In this document: piece by piece, positions 7,485 to 14,697 of the stretch
How the letters are laid out: every line of letters starts with the position of its first letter
How positions within the stretch are numbered: the stretch's first letter is position 1
Origin: Candidatus Avelusimicrobium vaccinum
Lineage (GTDB): Bacteria; Elusimicrobiota; Elusimicrobia; Elusimicrobiales; Elusimicrobiaceae
Assembly (NCBI GenBank): GCA_902794895.1
Contig: CADBIY010000010.1
Location: 1 to 47,525 of the forward strand
DNA: 47,525 nt
Reading direction: 5' to 3'
Translations under genes and position numbers: made by a program
Notes under the pieces: model-generated
What the model was told of the DNA's origin: nothing
What the model saw: the letters and a program-made list of their open reading frames with translations, nothing else
The model's database searches: none

Positions 7485-7922
7485 ATGCCTAATTCTCCTA
7501 AGAGATACAAACGTGCTTCCAGCGCGTTTGCGTCGAAATCTTCTTTACGTTATCAACCGGAGTTTTGTGAACGATTGCTTCAGTTTTTTGATGTTTCTCC
7601 TTTTACTATTACCGAAGTTGCCAAAAAAGACGGTTCTATTAGTCTTGTTGAGACAGCCGCCGAATTGCCGACGTTTGCCGCATTTGCTAAACAGTTAGGA
7701 ACCACTTGTGAAGTGTTAAGCAATTGGGAGAAGACACACCCTGCTTTTCATGAAGCCGCGCAAAAGGCGAGAGATTTACAAAGTAATATCTTGATTCAAA
7801 ATAGTTTGCGTGGTAATTATTCGGCCTCCTTTGCGGTATTTACCGCTAAAAATTTATTGGGATGGAAAGACGGCAAAGAAGAGGGGGCCGCACAACAAAT
7901 TCAAATACGTTGGGAGAACTGA
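7485..7922 (+). CDS. Phage terminase small subunit (DNA-packaging recognition)
   Basis: The 145-residue protein has a basic N-terminus and a helix-turn-helix-like segment at about residues 55-85 (LPTFAAFAKQLGTTCEVLSNW). It ends with the pattern SASFAVFTAKNLLGWKD that is typical of small terminases of podo- and siphophages. Small terminases bind the packaging site on DNA and hand it to the large subunit. The stop is two bases before the large terminase ATG, so the two are co-translated. The ribosome site is weak. Its presence implies that some specific or headful packaging start was used by the ancestral phage; whether it still selects a site is unknown. Confidence 0.85.
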   Translation: MPNSPKRYKRASSAFASKSSLRYQPEFCERLLQFFDVSPFTITEVAKKDGSISLVETAAELPTFAAFAKQLGTTCEVLSNWEKTHPAFHEAAQKARDLQSNILIQNSLRGNYSASFAVFTAKNLLGWKDGKEEGAAQQIQIRWEN

Positions 7923-7924
7923 GA

Positions 7925-9232
7925 ATGAAAACGCAATCCGTGGTAATTCCATATAAACCTCGTGCTGTTCAGCAAACGATACATACGGCTTTGGAATCAC
8001 ACCGCTTTTGTGTGTTGGTTACGCACCGTCAACTTGGAAAAACCGTTTGTGCTATCAACCATTTGCTAAAAAAATCAATTCAAACCTCGCGTAAATATGC
8101 ACGTTATTTTTACGTTGCGCCCTTCTTAAAACAAGCCAAAATGATTGCGTGGGATTATTTAAAACGTTATAGTGCGCCTATCCCGGGAGTGCAAGTACAT
8201 GAAACAGAACTGTGTATTAAACTCCCCAATGGCTCTCGAATTTGGATTGCCGGGGCAGATAATCCGGATGCGCTGCGGGGAACCTACGCGGATGGGGTTG
8301 TGTTGGATGAATATGCCCAGATTAAGCCGGATGTTTTTACGGAAATTATCCGCCCTATGCTGCTTTCCCGCGAAGGATGGGCCGTTTTTATGGGGACCCC
8401 TAAAGGCCAAAATGCATTTTATGAATTATTTAATCGTGCACAAAAATTGGCAAAGCGTGATCCCTCCGGTTGGTGGACCGGGGTATTTCGGGCCGATGAA
8501 TCGGGGGTAATAACCGGTGAAGAACTTGCCCATATCCGGCAAGAAACTCCAGACCTGATTTTTCGTCAGGAATATTTATGCGATTTTACCGCCAGTGCGG
8601 AGAATATTTTAATTCCGATTGTGGATGTTCTGCAATCCTGTTCACGCAGTTATACCTCCGGCGATCTTCGCGGAAGTGCCAAAATTTTAGGGGTAGATCC
8701 CGCCCGTTTTGGAGATGACCGCAGCGTGATTTTCTTCCGCCAAGGCGTGAAGGCATTTGAGCCCATGGTGTTTAAGCGGCTGGATAATATGACCTTGGCC
8801 GGACACGTAGCCCGGCAAATTGAACAAACACGTCCGGACGGCGTTTTTATTGATGCCGGTTGCGGAGGAGGGGTCATTGATCGGTTAAGACAGTTGGGCT
8901 TTACGGTTACAGAAATAGCGTTTGGAGCAACGGCTTCCCAACCGGGGCAGTATGCCAATAAACGTGCTGAAATGTGGGGACTGATGGCGCAATGGATTAA
9001 AACCGTCGGGCAACTGCCTCCTTCAGCCGATTTAAAGGCGGATTTGACTCAAGTCGCATACGATTATGATGTTGCCGGGCGACTTCGTTTGGAATCAAAA
9101 GAAAAAATTAAAGCGCGTTGTGGAAAAAGCCCGGATTTGGCAGATGCGTTGGCTTTAACGTTTGCGTTACCTGTCGCAGTACGCAATGGGCATGGGATCG
9201 AATTTGCACGCAGTGAATATGAGATTATCTGA
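7925..9232 (+). CDS. Phage terminase large subunit (packaging ATPase/nuclease)
   Basis: The 435-residue protein has both expected domains. The ATPase domain shows a Walker A-type THRQLGKT at 33-40 and Walker B VVLDEY at 125-130, with the motif III-like GTPKG near 158. The RNase H-fold nuclease domain shows acidic residues D258 (LGVDPARFGDD), D310 (VFIDAGCGGG) and the late PDLADALAL motif near residue 415. All catalytic acids appear intact, so the enzyme looks functional. It powers DNA translocation into the procapsid and cuts the concatemer. The start at 7925 follows the small subunit stop; the longer frame upstream overlaps that gene and was rejected. It is of the Terminase_6 type by appearance. 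Confidence 0.93.
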   Translation: MKTQSVVIPYKPRAVQQTIHTALESHRFCVLVTHRQLGKTVCAINHLLKKSIQTSRKYARYFYVAPFLKQAKMIAWDYLKRYSAPIPGVQVHETELCIKLPNGSRIWIAGADNPDALRGTYADGVVLDEYAQIKPDVFTEIIRPMLLSREGWAVFMGTPKGQNAFYELFNRAQKLAKRDPSGWWTGVFRADESGVITGEELAHIRQETPDLIFRQEYLCDFTASAENILIPIVDVLQSCSRSYTSGDLRGSAKILGVDPARFGDDRSVIFFRQGVKAFEPMVFKRLDNMTLAGHVARQIEQTRPDGVFIDAGCGGGVIDRLRQLGFTVTEIAFGATASQPGQYANKRAEMWGLMAQWIKTVGQLPPSADLKADLTQVAYDYDVAGRLRLESKEKIKARCGKSPDLADALALTFALPVAVRNGHGIEFARSEYEII

Positions 9233-9255
9233 TCGACGTAAATTTAAAAAAATAC

Positions 9256-9284
9256 TTGACAAAATAGATTATATTTTGTATAAT
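9256..9284 (+). promoter_or_regulatory. Second perfect sigma70 promoter inside the cassette
   Basis: TTGACA (9256-9261) and TATAAT (9279-9284) are 17 bp apart. The upstream flank AATACTTGACAAA is shared with the promoter at 5260 and nearly with that at 7375. The transcript would run across the opposing small gene towards the portal gene. Confidence 0.85.
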
Positions 9285-9326
9285 TATATTATATTAGATA
9301 TAACTAATTTTCTTCTTTTATATATG

Positions 9327-9357
9327 TAAAAAAAACCGCCTGCTAGGCAAGCGGTTC
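9327..9357 (-). terminator. Terminator of the minus-strand small membrane gene
   Basis: AACCGC (9334-9339) pairs with GCGGTT (9351-9356). On the minus strand the stem is followed by a run of T. It lies just past the stop of the small gene. Confidence 0.75.
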
Positions 9358-9378
9358 TCTATCAAAAAATCCTTCTGT

Positions 9379-9552
9379 TTAGGCGCTCCACACCATTAAA
9401 CTCAGCGCGGCTACCAATAAAACAGTCAATAAACAAGTAATCCACCCGGCAGTACGTTTACTCATCTTCGGAAACATTTTCCGTGTAATTATATAAAATC
9501 CCGGTACAGCCATTAATACGACAAATAAGAAAATTACAAAAAGTCCCGTCAT
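9379..9552 (-). CDS. Small two-helix membrane protein, antisense within the phage cassette
   Basis: The 57-residue protein consists of a hydrophobic helix (about 3-22), a short basic loop (TRKMFPKMSKR) and a second helix (about 37-55). GGAGGG five bases before the ATG supports the start at 9552; the longer frame has no such site. It is the only minus-strand gene in the cassette, lies between large terminase and portal, and has its own terminator. Lone oppositely oriented genes in phage operons are often morons, such as superinfection-exclusion or toxin-like membrane peptides, but nothing in the sequence identifies the role. A host gene inserted here is also possible. Confidence 0.65.
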   Translation of the reverse strand: MTGLFVIFLFVVLMAVPGFYIITRKMFPKMSKRTAGWITCLLTVLLVAALSLMVWSA

Positions 9553-9621
9553 AATACCCTCCATTACTTTATAGTAGTAAATTTTTCTCACTTCTGCAGT
9601 TTTTCTTTTAATTACACTTTT

Positions 9622-11145
9622 ATGAAACATACACCAATTGATTATATGCGTCTGTATGACGAACTTAAAAACGGGCAGACTTCTTGGACGCCTGTTTGGA
9701 AAGAACTCAGCGCTTATTTAGCGCCTACACGTGGTTTCTTTGACGGGCAACAACCCGGACAAGGCCGCCGCATTGACCATAAAACATTGTTGGACTCCAA
9801 TCCCTGCTTAGCGGTAGAAATATTGGCCGCGGGCATGATGTCCGGCTTAACCAGTCCGGCGCGAAGTTGGTTTAATTTGAGTATTTCTCCGGCAGAAATC
9901 GAGGAAGCACCCGGTGCGCGGGAATGGATATTTGATGTAAAAAAATGTTTGGAAAAAACATTTGCCAAAAGTAATGTGTACGGCGTCTTGCATGGGTTTT
10001 ATCAAGAGATTGCTGTATTTGGCACTGCGGCCTTTTTGTTGGAAGAAGACCGTGAAAGAGGAATTTTCTGCCGGCCGTTTACGGTAGGGGAATATTGTCT
10101 GGGCGTGGATGAAAAAGGGAAAGTCAATCAATTTGCCCGCGGCTTTTTTATGACGGGCTCACAATTAAAAGAAACATTCGGCATGCAGGTACTTCCGCCG
10201 CAAATCCGTCAGGAAATCGAACGCGGAAATACAGCGCGTTTTTACCGGGTGTATCATATGATTTTTCCAAATCCTGCTTATACGCCGGATAAACAAGACT
10301 GTTTGCATATGCCTTTTAGTAGCGTGTATTTTATGGAAAAAAATCAGGTGCTTCGTCAAAGCGGATACCGAAGTTTCCCGGTGATTGCGGCGCGTTGGGA
10401 AGTGAAAAACAGTTCAGACGTTTATGGTAAAGGCCCGGGTTGGAAATGCCTGGGAGACGTGAAAATGTTACAAAAAATGCAAAAGACGAAATTAGTTGCA
10501 TTAGACAAAAGTACGAATCCGCCGGTAATGGTTTCTACCAGTGTGCAAGGAGAGGTTAATTTACTGCCGGGGGGAATTACCCGTTATAACGGATCCACCG
10601 ACGGGGCTGTCAAACCTGCCTATCAAGTGCAACCGGATTTGGCTGCGTTAGAAAATGCAATTCTTTCTGTCCGTGATACGATACGCTCCCAATTTTTTGC
10701 GGATATATTTTTAGCACTTTCTTCTCAAGATTATTCAAATAAAACAGCAGCGGAAGTGGCGGAGCGCCACCAGGAAAAAATGATTGTATTAGGGCCTGTA
10801 CTTGAACGGTTAAAAAACGAACTGTTAGATCCGTTAATTTCCAGGACGTTTGAGATCTTGGCACATCAGGGGCGGTTACCTGATCCGCCTCAAAGCATAC
10901 AAGGCCAATCGGTGCAGGTAGATTATATTTCTATGATTGCGCAAGCACAAAAAAGTACCGAAGTGTCGGCGTTGATACAAGGGGTTCAATATGCCTCTGC
11001 GCTTGCCCAAACCAAGCCGGAAATTTTGGAACAAGTTGATTATCAATGTGCGTTGGAAGAAGGATTGGAAGCCCTTGGAGTAGCCCCTGCGTTATTAAAA
11101 ACAAAACACACTGTTTCCGACGGAGACGGGCTTTCAAAAGAATAA
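9622..11145 (+). CDS. Podovirus portal (head-to-tail connecting) protein
   Basis: The 507-residue protein matches the head-tail connector family of T7-, epsilon15- and BPP-1-like phages (PF12236) in length and pattern. The N-terminal segment has LDSNPCLAVEILAAGMMSGL (about 56-75) followed by TSPARSWF, and later GKGPGW (about 271) and the helical SSQDYSNKTAAEVAER (about 371-386). Twelve copies form the ring at the capsid vertex through which DNA passes. The ribosome site is weak. The gene starts 70 bases from the divergent small membrane gene. No frameshift or truncation is seen. Confidence 0.92.
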   Translation: MKHTPIDYMRLYDELKNGQTSWTPVWKELSAYLAPTRGFFDGQQPGQGRRIDHKTLLDSNPCLAVEILAAGMMSGLTSPARSWFNLSISPAEIEEAPGAREWIFDVKKCLEKTFAKSNVYGVLHGFYQEIAVFGTAAFLLEEDRERGIFCRPFTVGEYCLGVDEKGKVNQFARGFFMTGSQLKETFGMQVLPPQIRQEIERGNTARFYRVYHMIFPNPAYTPDKQDCLHMPFSSVYFMEKNQVLRQSGYRSFPVIAARWEVKNSSDVYGKGPGWKCLGDVKMLQKMQKTKLVALDKSTNPPVMVSTSVQGEVNLLPGGITRYNGSTDGAVKPAYQVQPDLAALENAILSVRDTIRSQFFADIFLALSSQDYSNKTAAEVAERHQEKMIVLGPVLERLKNELLDPLISRTFEILAHQGRLPDPPQSIQGQSVQVDYISMIAQAQKSTEVSALIQGVQYASALAQTKPEILEQVDYQCALEEGLEALGVAPALLKTKHTVSDGDGLSKE

Positions 11146-11298
11146 AGAAAAATCCGTATGCGGACGCGTCCTTATAAGCGTTACGGTCCGCAACGGTGCG
11201 AAAGGAAGTAACGGGGCCGGGCCCGCCCTTTCGGATTCTGTCATAGACCGGGATAAACAAGCGTCTAAAATTAACGAACGTTGTTTATCTTTTGGTAA

Positions 11299-11328
11299 GG
11301 GAAAAGTTTTCCCGGTAAAACTTTTCCC
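11299..11328. other. Perfect 12-bp hairpin between portal and Bbp19-like gene
   Basis: GGGAAAAGTTTT (11299-11310) and AAAACTTTTCCC (11317-11328) form a perfect stem with loop CCCGGT, ending 11 bases before the next start codon. No T-tract follows. It may be an RNA processing or translation-control element. The rest of the 194-base gap holds no evident gene. Confidence 0.6.
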
Positions 11329-11339
11329 ATGCTAATCTT

Positions 11340-11648
11340 ATGCAAGAAAAACAACTAAAAAAACGTAATAACTATGATTTACAAACCGTTTTAAAAACGG
11401 TACAAGGCCGCCGTTTGCTCTGGCGGATTTTACAGGCGGCACGTGTGCATGAGCACGCATTTGTGCCCGGGGATGCCGGCGCAACGGCTTTTCATTGCGG
11501 ACAGCAGAGTATCGGGTTATTCCTTTTACGCGAAATTGAAGCCGCTTCCCCGGGTGCATATATGCAAATGCGGGGGGAATATATGTCGGAAGTTACGTCT
11601 AAACAACATGAAATTGACCAACAAACGGAGGAAATGACGCATGAATGA
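11340..11648 (+). CDS. Bbp19-family phage protein
   Basis: The 102-residue protein shows the pattern of the Bbp19-like family: an early DLQTVLKTVQGRRLLWRIL segment (about 13-31), a CGQQSIGLFLLREI segment (about 53-66) and an acidic tail. In Bordetella phage BPP-1 the homologue lies between the portal and scaffold genes, exactly as here. Its role is not well defined; a head-assembly function is inferred from position. The stop overlaps the scaffold start by eight bases. Confidence 0.75.
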   Translation: MQEKQLKKRNNYDLQTVLKTVQGRRLLWRILQAARVHEHAFVPGDAGATAFHCGQQSIGLFLLREIEAASPGAYMQMRGEYMSEVTSKQHEIDQQTEEMTHE

Positions 11649-12246
11649 GCAGGCGCAAGTAGCGGCTTGTAATGAAGCCGAAAATAACCTTTTACAAGAA
11701 GTGCAAATTCCGGCGGAAAAAACGGAAAATAGGGGCCCAAAAACACCCGTTGATTTGCGGGACTCTATCACGGAATCGGCAACAGAACAACAAGCACAAG
11801 TATTATATCCGGACGTAAAGTGGCCGGAAGATATGTTGACAGAACCGGAGCAGGTAAATGCATTTAAAACACTGGCCGGGGAACTTAAATTATCTTCTGA
11901 GCAAGTACAACAATTGGTGGATTTTGAAAGAAAGGCTGCCCAGCATAATGCTGCTGTTATGGCTGAGGAAAAGCGGGAAATAATTTCCCGCTGGGCTCAA
12001 GAAACCAAAAAAATGTACGGGGCTAAATTAGAAGAAGAAATTTCCTTCGCTTTGCGTGCCGCCAATACATTTGGAGGGCCGGATTTACGTGCCCTATTGG
12101 AAGATACCGGGCTTGGAAACCATCCCGTCATTATTCGTACATTAAGCGGGATTGGTCGCAGTATCAGTGAAGATGCTTGTCCCGGAGGGCAGCCGTCTGC
12201 CCCACAGGATAAAACCTTTGCTGAAGCATTGTACGGAAAACGATAA
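11641..12246 (+). CDS. Phage scaffold / capsid-assembly protein
   Basis: The 201-residue protein is acidic and largely helical, with a disordered N-terminus and a central coiled-coil region (about 85-140). The GNHPVIIRTLSGIGRSISED segment (about 159-178) is typical of scaffold proteins in podo- and siphophages. Scaffold proteins fill the procapsid and leave or are degraded before packaging. The start lies within the end of the previous gene, and the capsid gene follows after a clear AAGGAG site. The assignment rests on composition, the C-terminal motif and its place immediately before the capsid gene. Confidence 0.8.
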   Translation: MNEQAQVAACNEAENNLLQEVQIPAEKTENRGPKTPVDLRDSITESATEQQAQVLYPDVKWPEDMLTEPEQVNAFKTLAGELKLSSEQVQQLVDFERKAAQHNAAVMAEEKREIISRWAQETKKMYGAKLEEEISFALRAANTFGGPDLRALLEDTGLGNHPVIIRTLSGIGRSISEDACPGGQPSAPQDKTFAEALYGKR

Positions 12247-12262
12247 TTAAGGAGACTTATAT

Positions 12263-13240
12263 ATGGCAATTATTGCTGACAAACAGTATAGTTTAATTGA
12301 CTATGCAAAACAATTTGATCCGTCCGGTCAAGAACTGGCTATTGCGGAAGTACTCAGCCAATCCAATGATATTATTGGAGATGCTCTTGTGTGCGAAAGT
12401 TCGCTTGATAGCGGCCATGAATATGCCGTTCGTACCGGTATTCCCGAAGGAACCTGGAGACGGGCCTATCAAGGCATTGAACCGGCTAAAGCCACTACAA
12501 AAGTGGTGGTGGAATCTTACGGTACCTTGTCCGCTTATTCGGTAGTAGATAAATTAGTGGCCGAAAAAGGCGGGCATGTCGAAGCCGTACGTACCGGACA
12601 ATCGCGTGCAATTATCGCCGGTATGTCCAACACAATGGCCAGTAATTTAATTTACGGCAATGTGGGTACGAATCCGGAACGTTTTACCGGGCTTGCCGCG
12701 CGTTATTGTGAATTGTCCGGTGCGGAAAGTTCCCGCAATGTTATTGATGGGGGCAGTGTTACCGCCAACAAAAACTCGTCTATTTACTTAGTTGTGTGGG
12801 ATACCGATAAAGTATTTACGTTCTTTCCCAAAGGATCTAAAGCAGGGATTCAACGCGTAGATCACGGCCTGGTCAATCATGTGGATGCTTCCGGTAATGA
12901 GTATCCGGCATATAAAGAATATTTTGAATGGAAACTTGGCTTAGCCGTGCAAGATTGGCGCTTCGCCGGACGTATTTGCAATATTGATACGACGAATATT
13001 CCGTCCGACTTAATTGACAAAATGTGTGAATTGGAAGAACGCATTCAAAGCCTTTCCATGGGCAAACCGGTTTGGTATATGAACCGTACCGTCAAGGCGG
13101 CTTTGCGTAAACTGACTAGCAACCGCACGAATGTTCAATATACACCGGACCAAATTACATCCAGACCACTCATGACGTTTAATGAAATTCCGGTACATAT
13201 CTGTGATGCTATTACCGATACGGAAGCGTTAGTCGCTTAG
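12263..13240 (+). CDS. Major capsid protein (epsilon15 GP7 / BPP-1 Bbp17 type)
   Basis: The 325-residue protein resembles the GP7-type major capsid family (HK97 fold). It starts with a helical ASLIDYAK-like segment (YSLIDYAKQFDPSG), then GTWRRAYQGI near 74, VESYGTLSAYSVVDK near 94, the SNLIYGN motif near 127 and a C-terminal YMNRTVKAALRKL segment near 273. No N-terminal delta domain is present, as expected when scaffold is a separate gene. AAGGAG precedes the ATG and the cement gene follows nine bases after the stop. The complete frame suggests that particles could still be built. Confidence 0.9.
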   Translation: MAIIADKQYSLIDYAKQFDPSGQELAIAEVLSQSNDIIGDALVCESSLDSGHEYAVRTGIPEGTWRRAYQGIEPAKATTKVVVESYGTLSAYSVVDKLVAEKGGHVEAVRTGQSRAIIAGMSNTMASNLIYGNVGTNPERFTGLAARYCELSGAESSRNVIDGGSVTANKNSSIYLVVWDTDKVFTFFPKGSKAGIQRVDHGLVNHVDASGNEYPAYKEYFEWKLGLAVQDWRFAGRICNIDTTNIPSDLIDKMCELEERIQSLSMGKPVWYMNRTVKAALRKLTSNRTNVQYTPDQITSRPLMTFNEIPVHICDAITDTEALVA

Positions 13241-13248
13241 GAGGAAAT

Positions 13249-13635
13249 ATGTTGTTAGATCAAAATACGGTTCTTTCCGATAAACAAACAATTACTACCA
13301 GTGCAGCCTCTACCCATACGATAGATGCAACGGCAGCCGGCAATGTAGTACCCGGCGGTTTATTTGCCGTCTTGCGTAATGAGGCCGCCTTTGCCGGTGC
13401 GACCAGTGTTGCCTTTTCTTTGCAAACTTCTGATCAAGATTCATTTGCCACATTGGACACTTTAGTATCGGCCACGTTTACAGCAGCGCAGTTGGCAAAT
13501 GCCAATCAACTGTTGCTAGCGTTGCCTATCCCGGCCAAAATAAAACGCTATATTCGGGCTTATTATACCGTAACAGGGACTGCCACTGCCGGTTCCGTTA
13601 CTTGCTTCTTAACGGACCTGGTAGACCAAAAATAG
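13249..13635 (+). CDS. Bbp16-like capsid cement (stabilisation) protein
   Basis: The 128-residue protein is a small beta-rich protein dominated by alternating Thr, Ala, Val and Ser, without charged helices. It sits directly after the capsid gene, as the BPP-1 Bbp16 cement gene does, and shares the ending pattern IPAKIKRYIRAYYTVTG...TCFLTD. Cement proteins bind the outside of the shell at symmetry axes. GGAGG precedes the ATG. Confidence 0.8.
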   Translation: MLLDQNTVLSDKQTITTSAASTHTIDATAAGNVVPGGLFAVLRNEAAFAGATSVAFSLQTSDQDSFATLDTLVSATFTAAQLANANQLLLALPIPAKIKRYIRAYYTVTGTATAGSVTCFLTDLVDQK

Positions 13636-14112
13636 CCCCCTGAAAAACTAGCCGTCCGCGGGGAAAAAATATTCCTGCTTCTGGGAATCCTAGCGGACCG
13701 CAATCCCGGAGCCGGGGAATTGGCATCTCCGGCTCCGTAAACACTCCTTTATTAAGGCCTGTATCAATTGCTGCCTTGAGAATTGCTTTTATGGCTTAGG
13801 TTTTATCCAAATAAAACTAAAAATGAAAATTAGGCCCGGTTTTGGCTAAAATAGGTTAAAAATGAAGCAGAATAAGCACTTTTCTAGCATTTTTGTCTAT
13901 TAATATACTAAAAACCTTAATTTCTTTGCAAAATATCTTCCTGTAAACTATAAAAATATCATAATTAAAATAATATATAAATTTAAAAATCATTAAAAAA
14001 TAAGTATTTTTAAAAATACATCTAATATTTTATAAATAAATTATAAAAATAAAAGAATATCAAAATTTAAAATATATTAAAAAATAATAATAATTTTAAA
14101 AGGAGATTATGC
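13636..14112. other. 477-base gap: GC-rich hairpins, then an extremely AT-rich tract
   Basis: No gene is seen. GTCCGC (13654-13659) pairs with GCGGAC (13693-13698), and CGGAGCCGG (13707-13715) pairs perfectly with CCGGCTCCG (13729-13737); the second may terminate the head-gene transcript. From about 13780 to 14100 the sequence is nearly all A and T with many A- and T-tracts, unlike anything else in the cassette. A promoter for the tail genes, a packaging or nucleoid-protein site, or a relic of deleted genes are all possible. Confidence 0.6.
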
Positions 14113-14697
14113 ATGGTAACAAAATTAAATATTTGTAATTTGGCTTTAGCCCAATTAGGCCAATCACCATTAACGGCATTAAATGAAGATACTGAGCGGG
14201 CGCGAAGACTGAATCTATTTTATGAACCTGTTCGGGATGAACTCCTTCGGACACATAATTGGCGTTTTGCCAGTGCAGAAAATGCGCTCATTCGGGTAGA
14301 TATTCCTGCTCCTGCACCTGATTTTGTTTATAAATATCCGGCTCAGGCTTTATTTGTTCGCCGCGTATTTCATGCAAATGCAGTGCAACAGTCGCTTCCT
14401 TTTAGCGAGTTTTTTGATGAATCTACCCAACAACGTGTGTTGCGGGTACCTGCTGCTGCAGCCAGGGCTCAATATACGCGTCGTATTACAGATGAAAGCA
14501 TTTTTGATCCGGGGTTTGTAAAGGCTTTTTCTTTAGCATTGGCTTGTGATCTGGCGGTTACTTTAACGGCAGATTCTCAATTAGCGGGGCAATTATGGAC
14601 AAAATACCAACTAGCCCTGGAAGAAGCCCGGCGGAGTAATATGATGGAAAACTTTCAACAGATTTCTTCGCATGATGCGTTTACGGAGGTGCGCTAA
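14113..14697 (+). CDS. Podovirus tail adaptor (T7 gp11-like tubular protein A)
   Basis: The 194-residue protein begins with LNICNLALAQLGQSPLTAL and then DETERARRLNLFYEPVRDELL-like sequence, which is the standard opening of T7 gp11-type tail tubular proteins and related adaptors. Such proteins form a twelve-fold ring under the portal. The central part is beta-rich and the C-terminal helix ends in EEARRSNMMEN, also typical. AGGAG precedes two overlapping ATGs; the one at 14113 is in frame. The stop overlaps the nozzle start as TAATG. Confidence 0.85.
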   Translation: MVTKLNICNLALAQLGQSPLTALNEDTERARRLNLFYEPVRDELLRTHNWRFASAENALIRVDIPAPAPDFVYKYPAQALFVRRVFHANAVQQSLPFSEFFDESTQQRVLRVPAAAARAQYTRRITDESIFDPGFVKAFSLALACDLAVTLTADSQLAGQLWTKYQLALEEARRSNMMENFQQISSHDAFTEVR

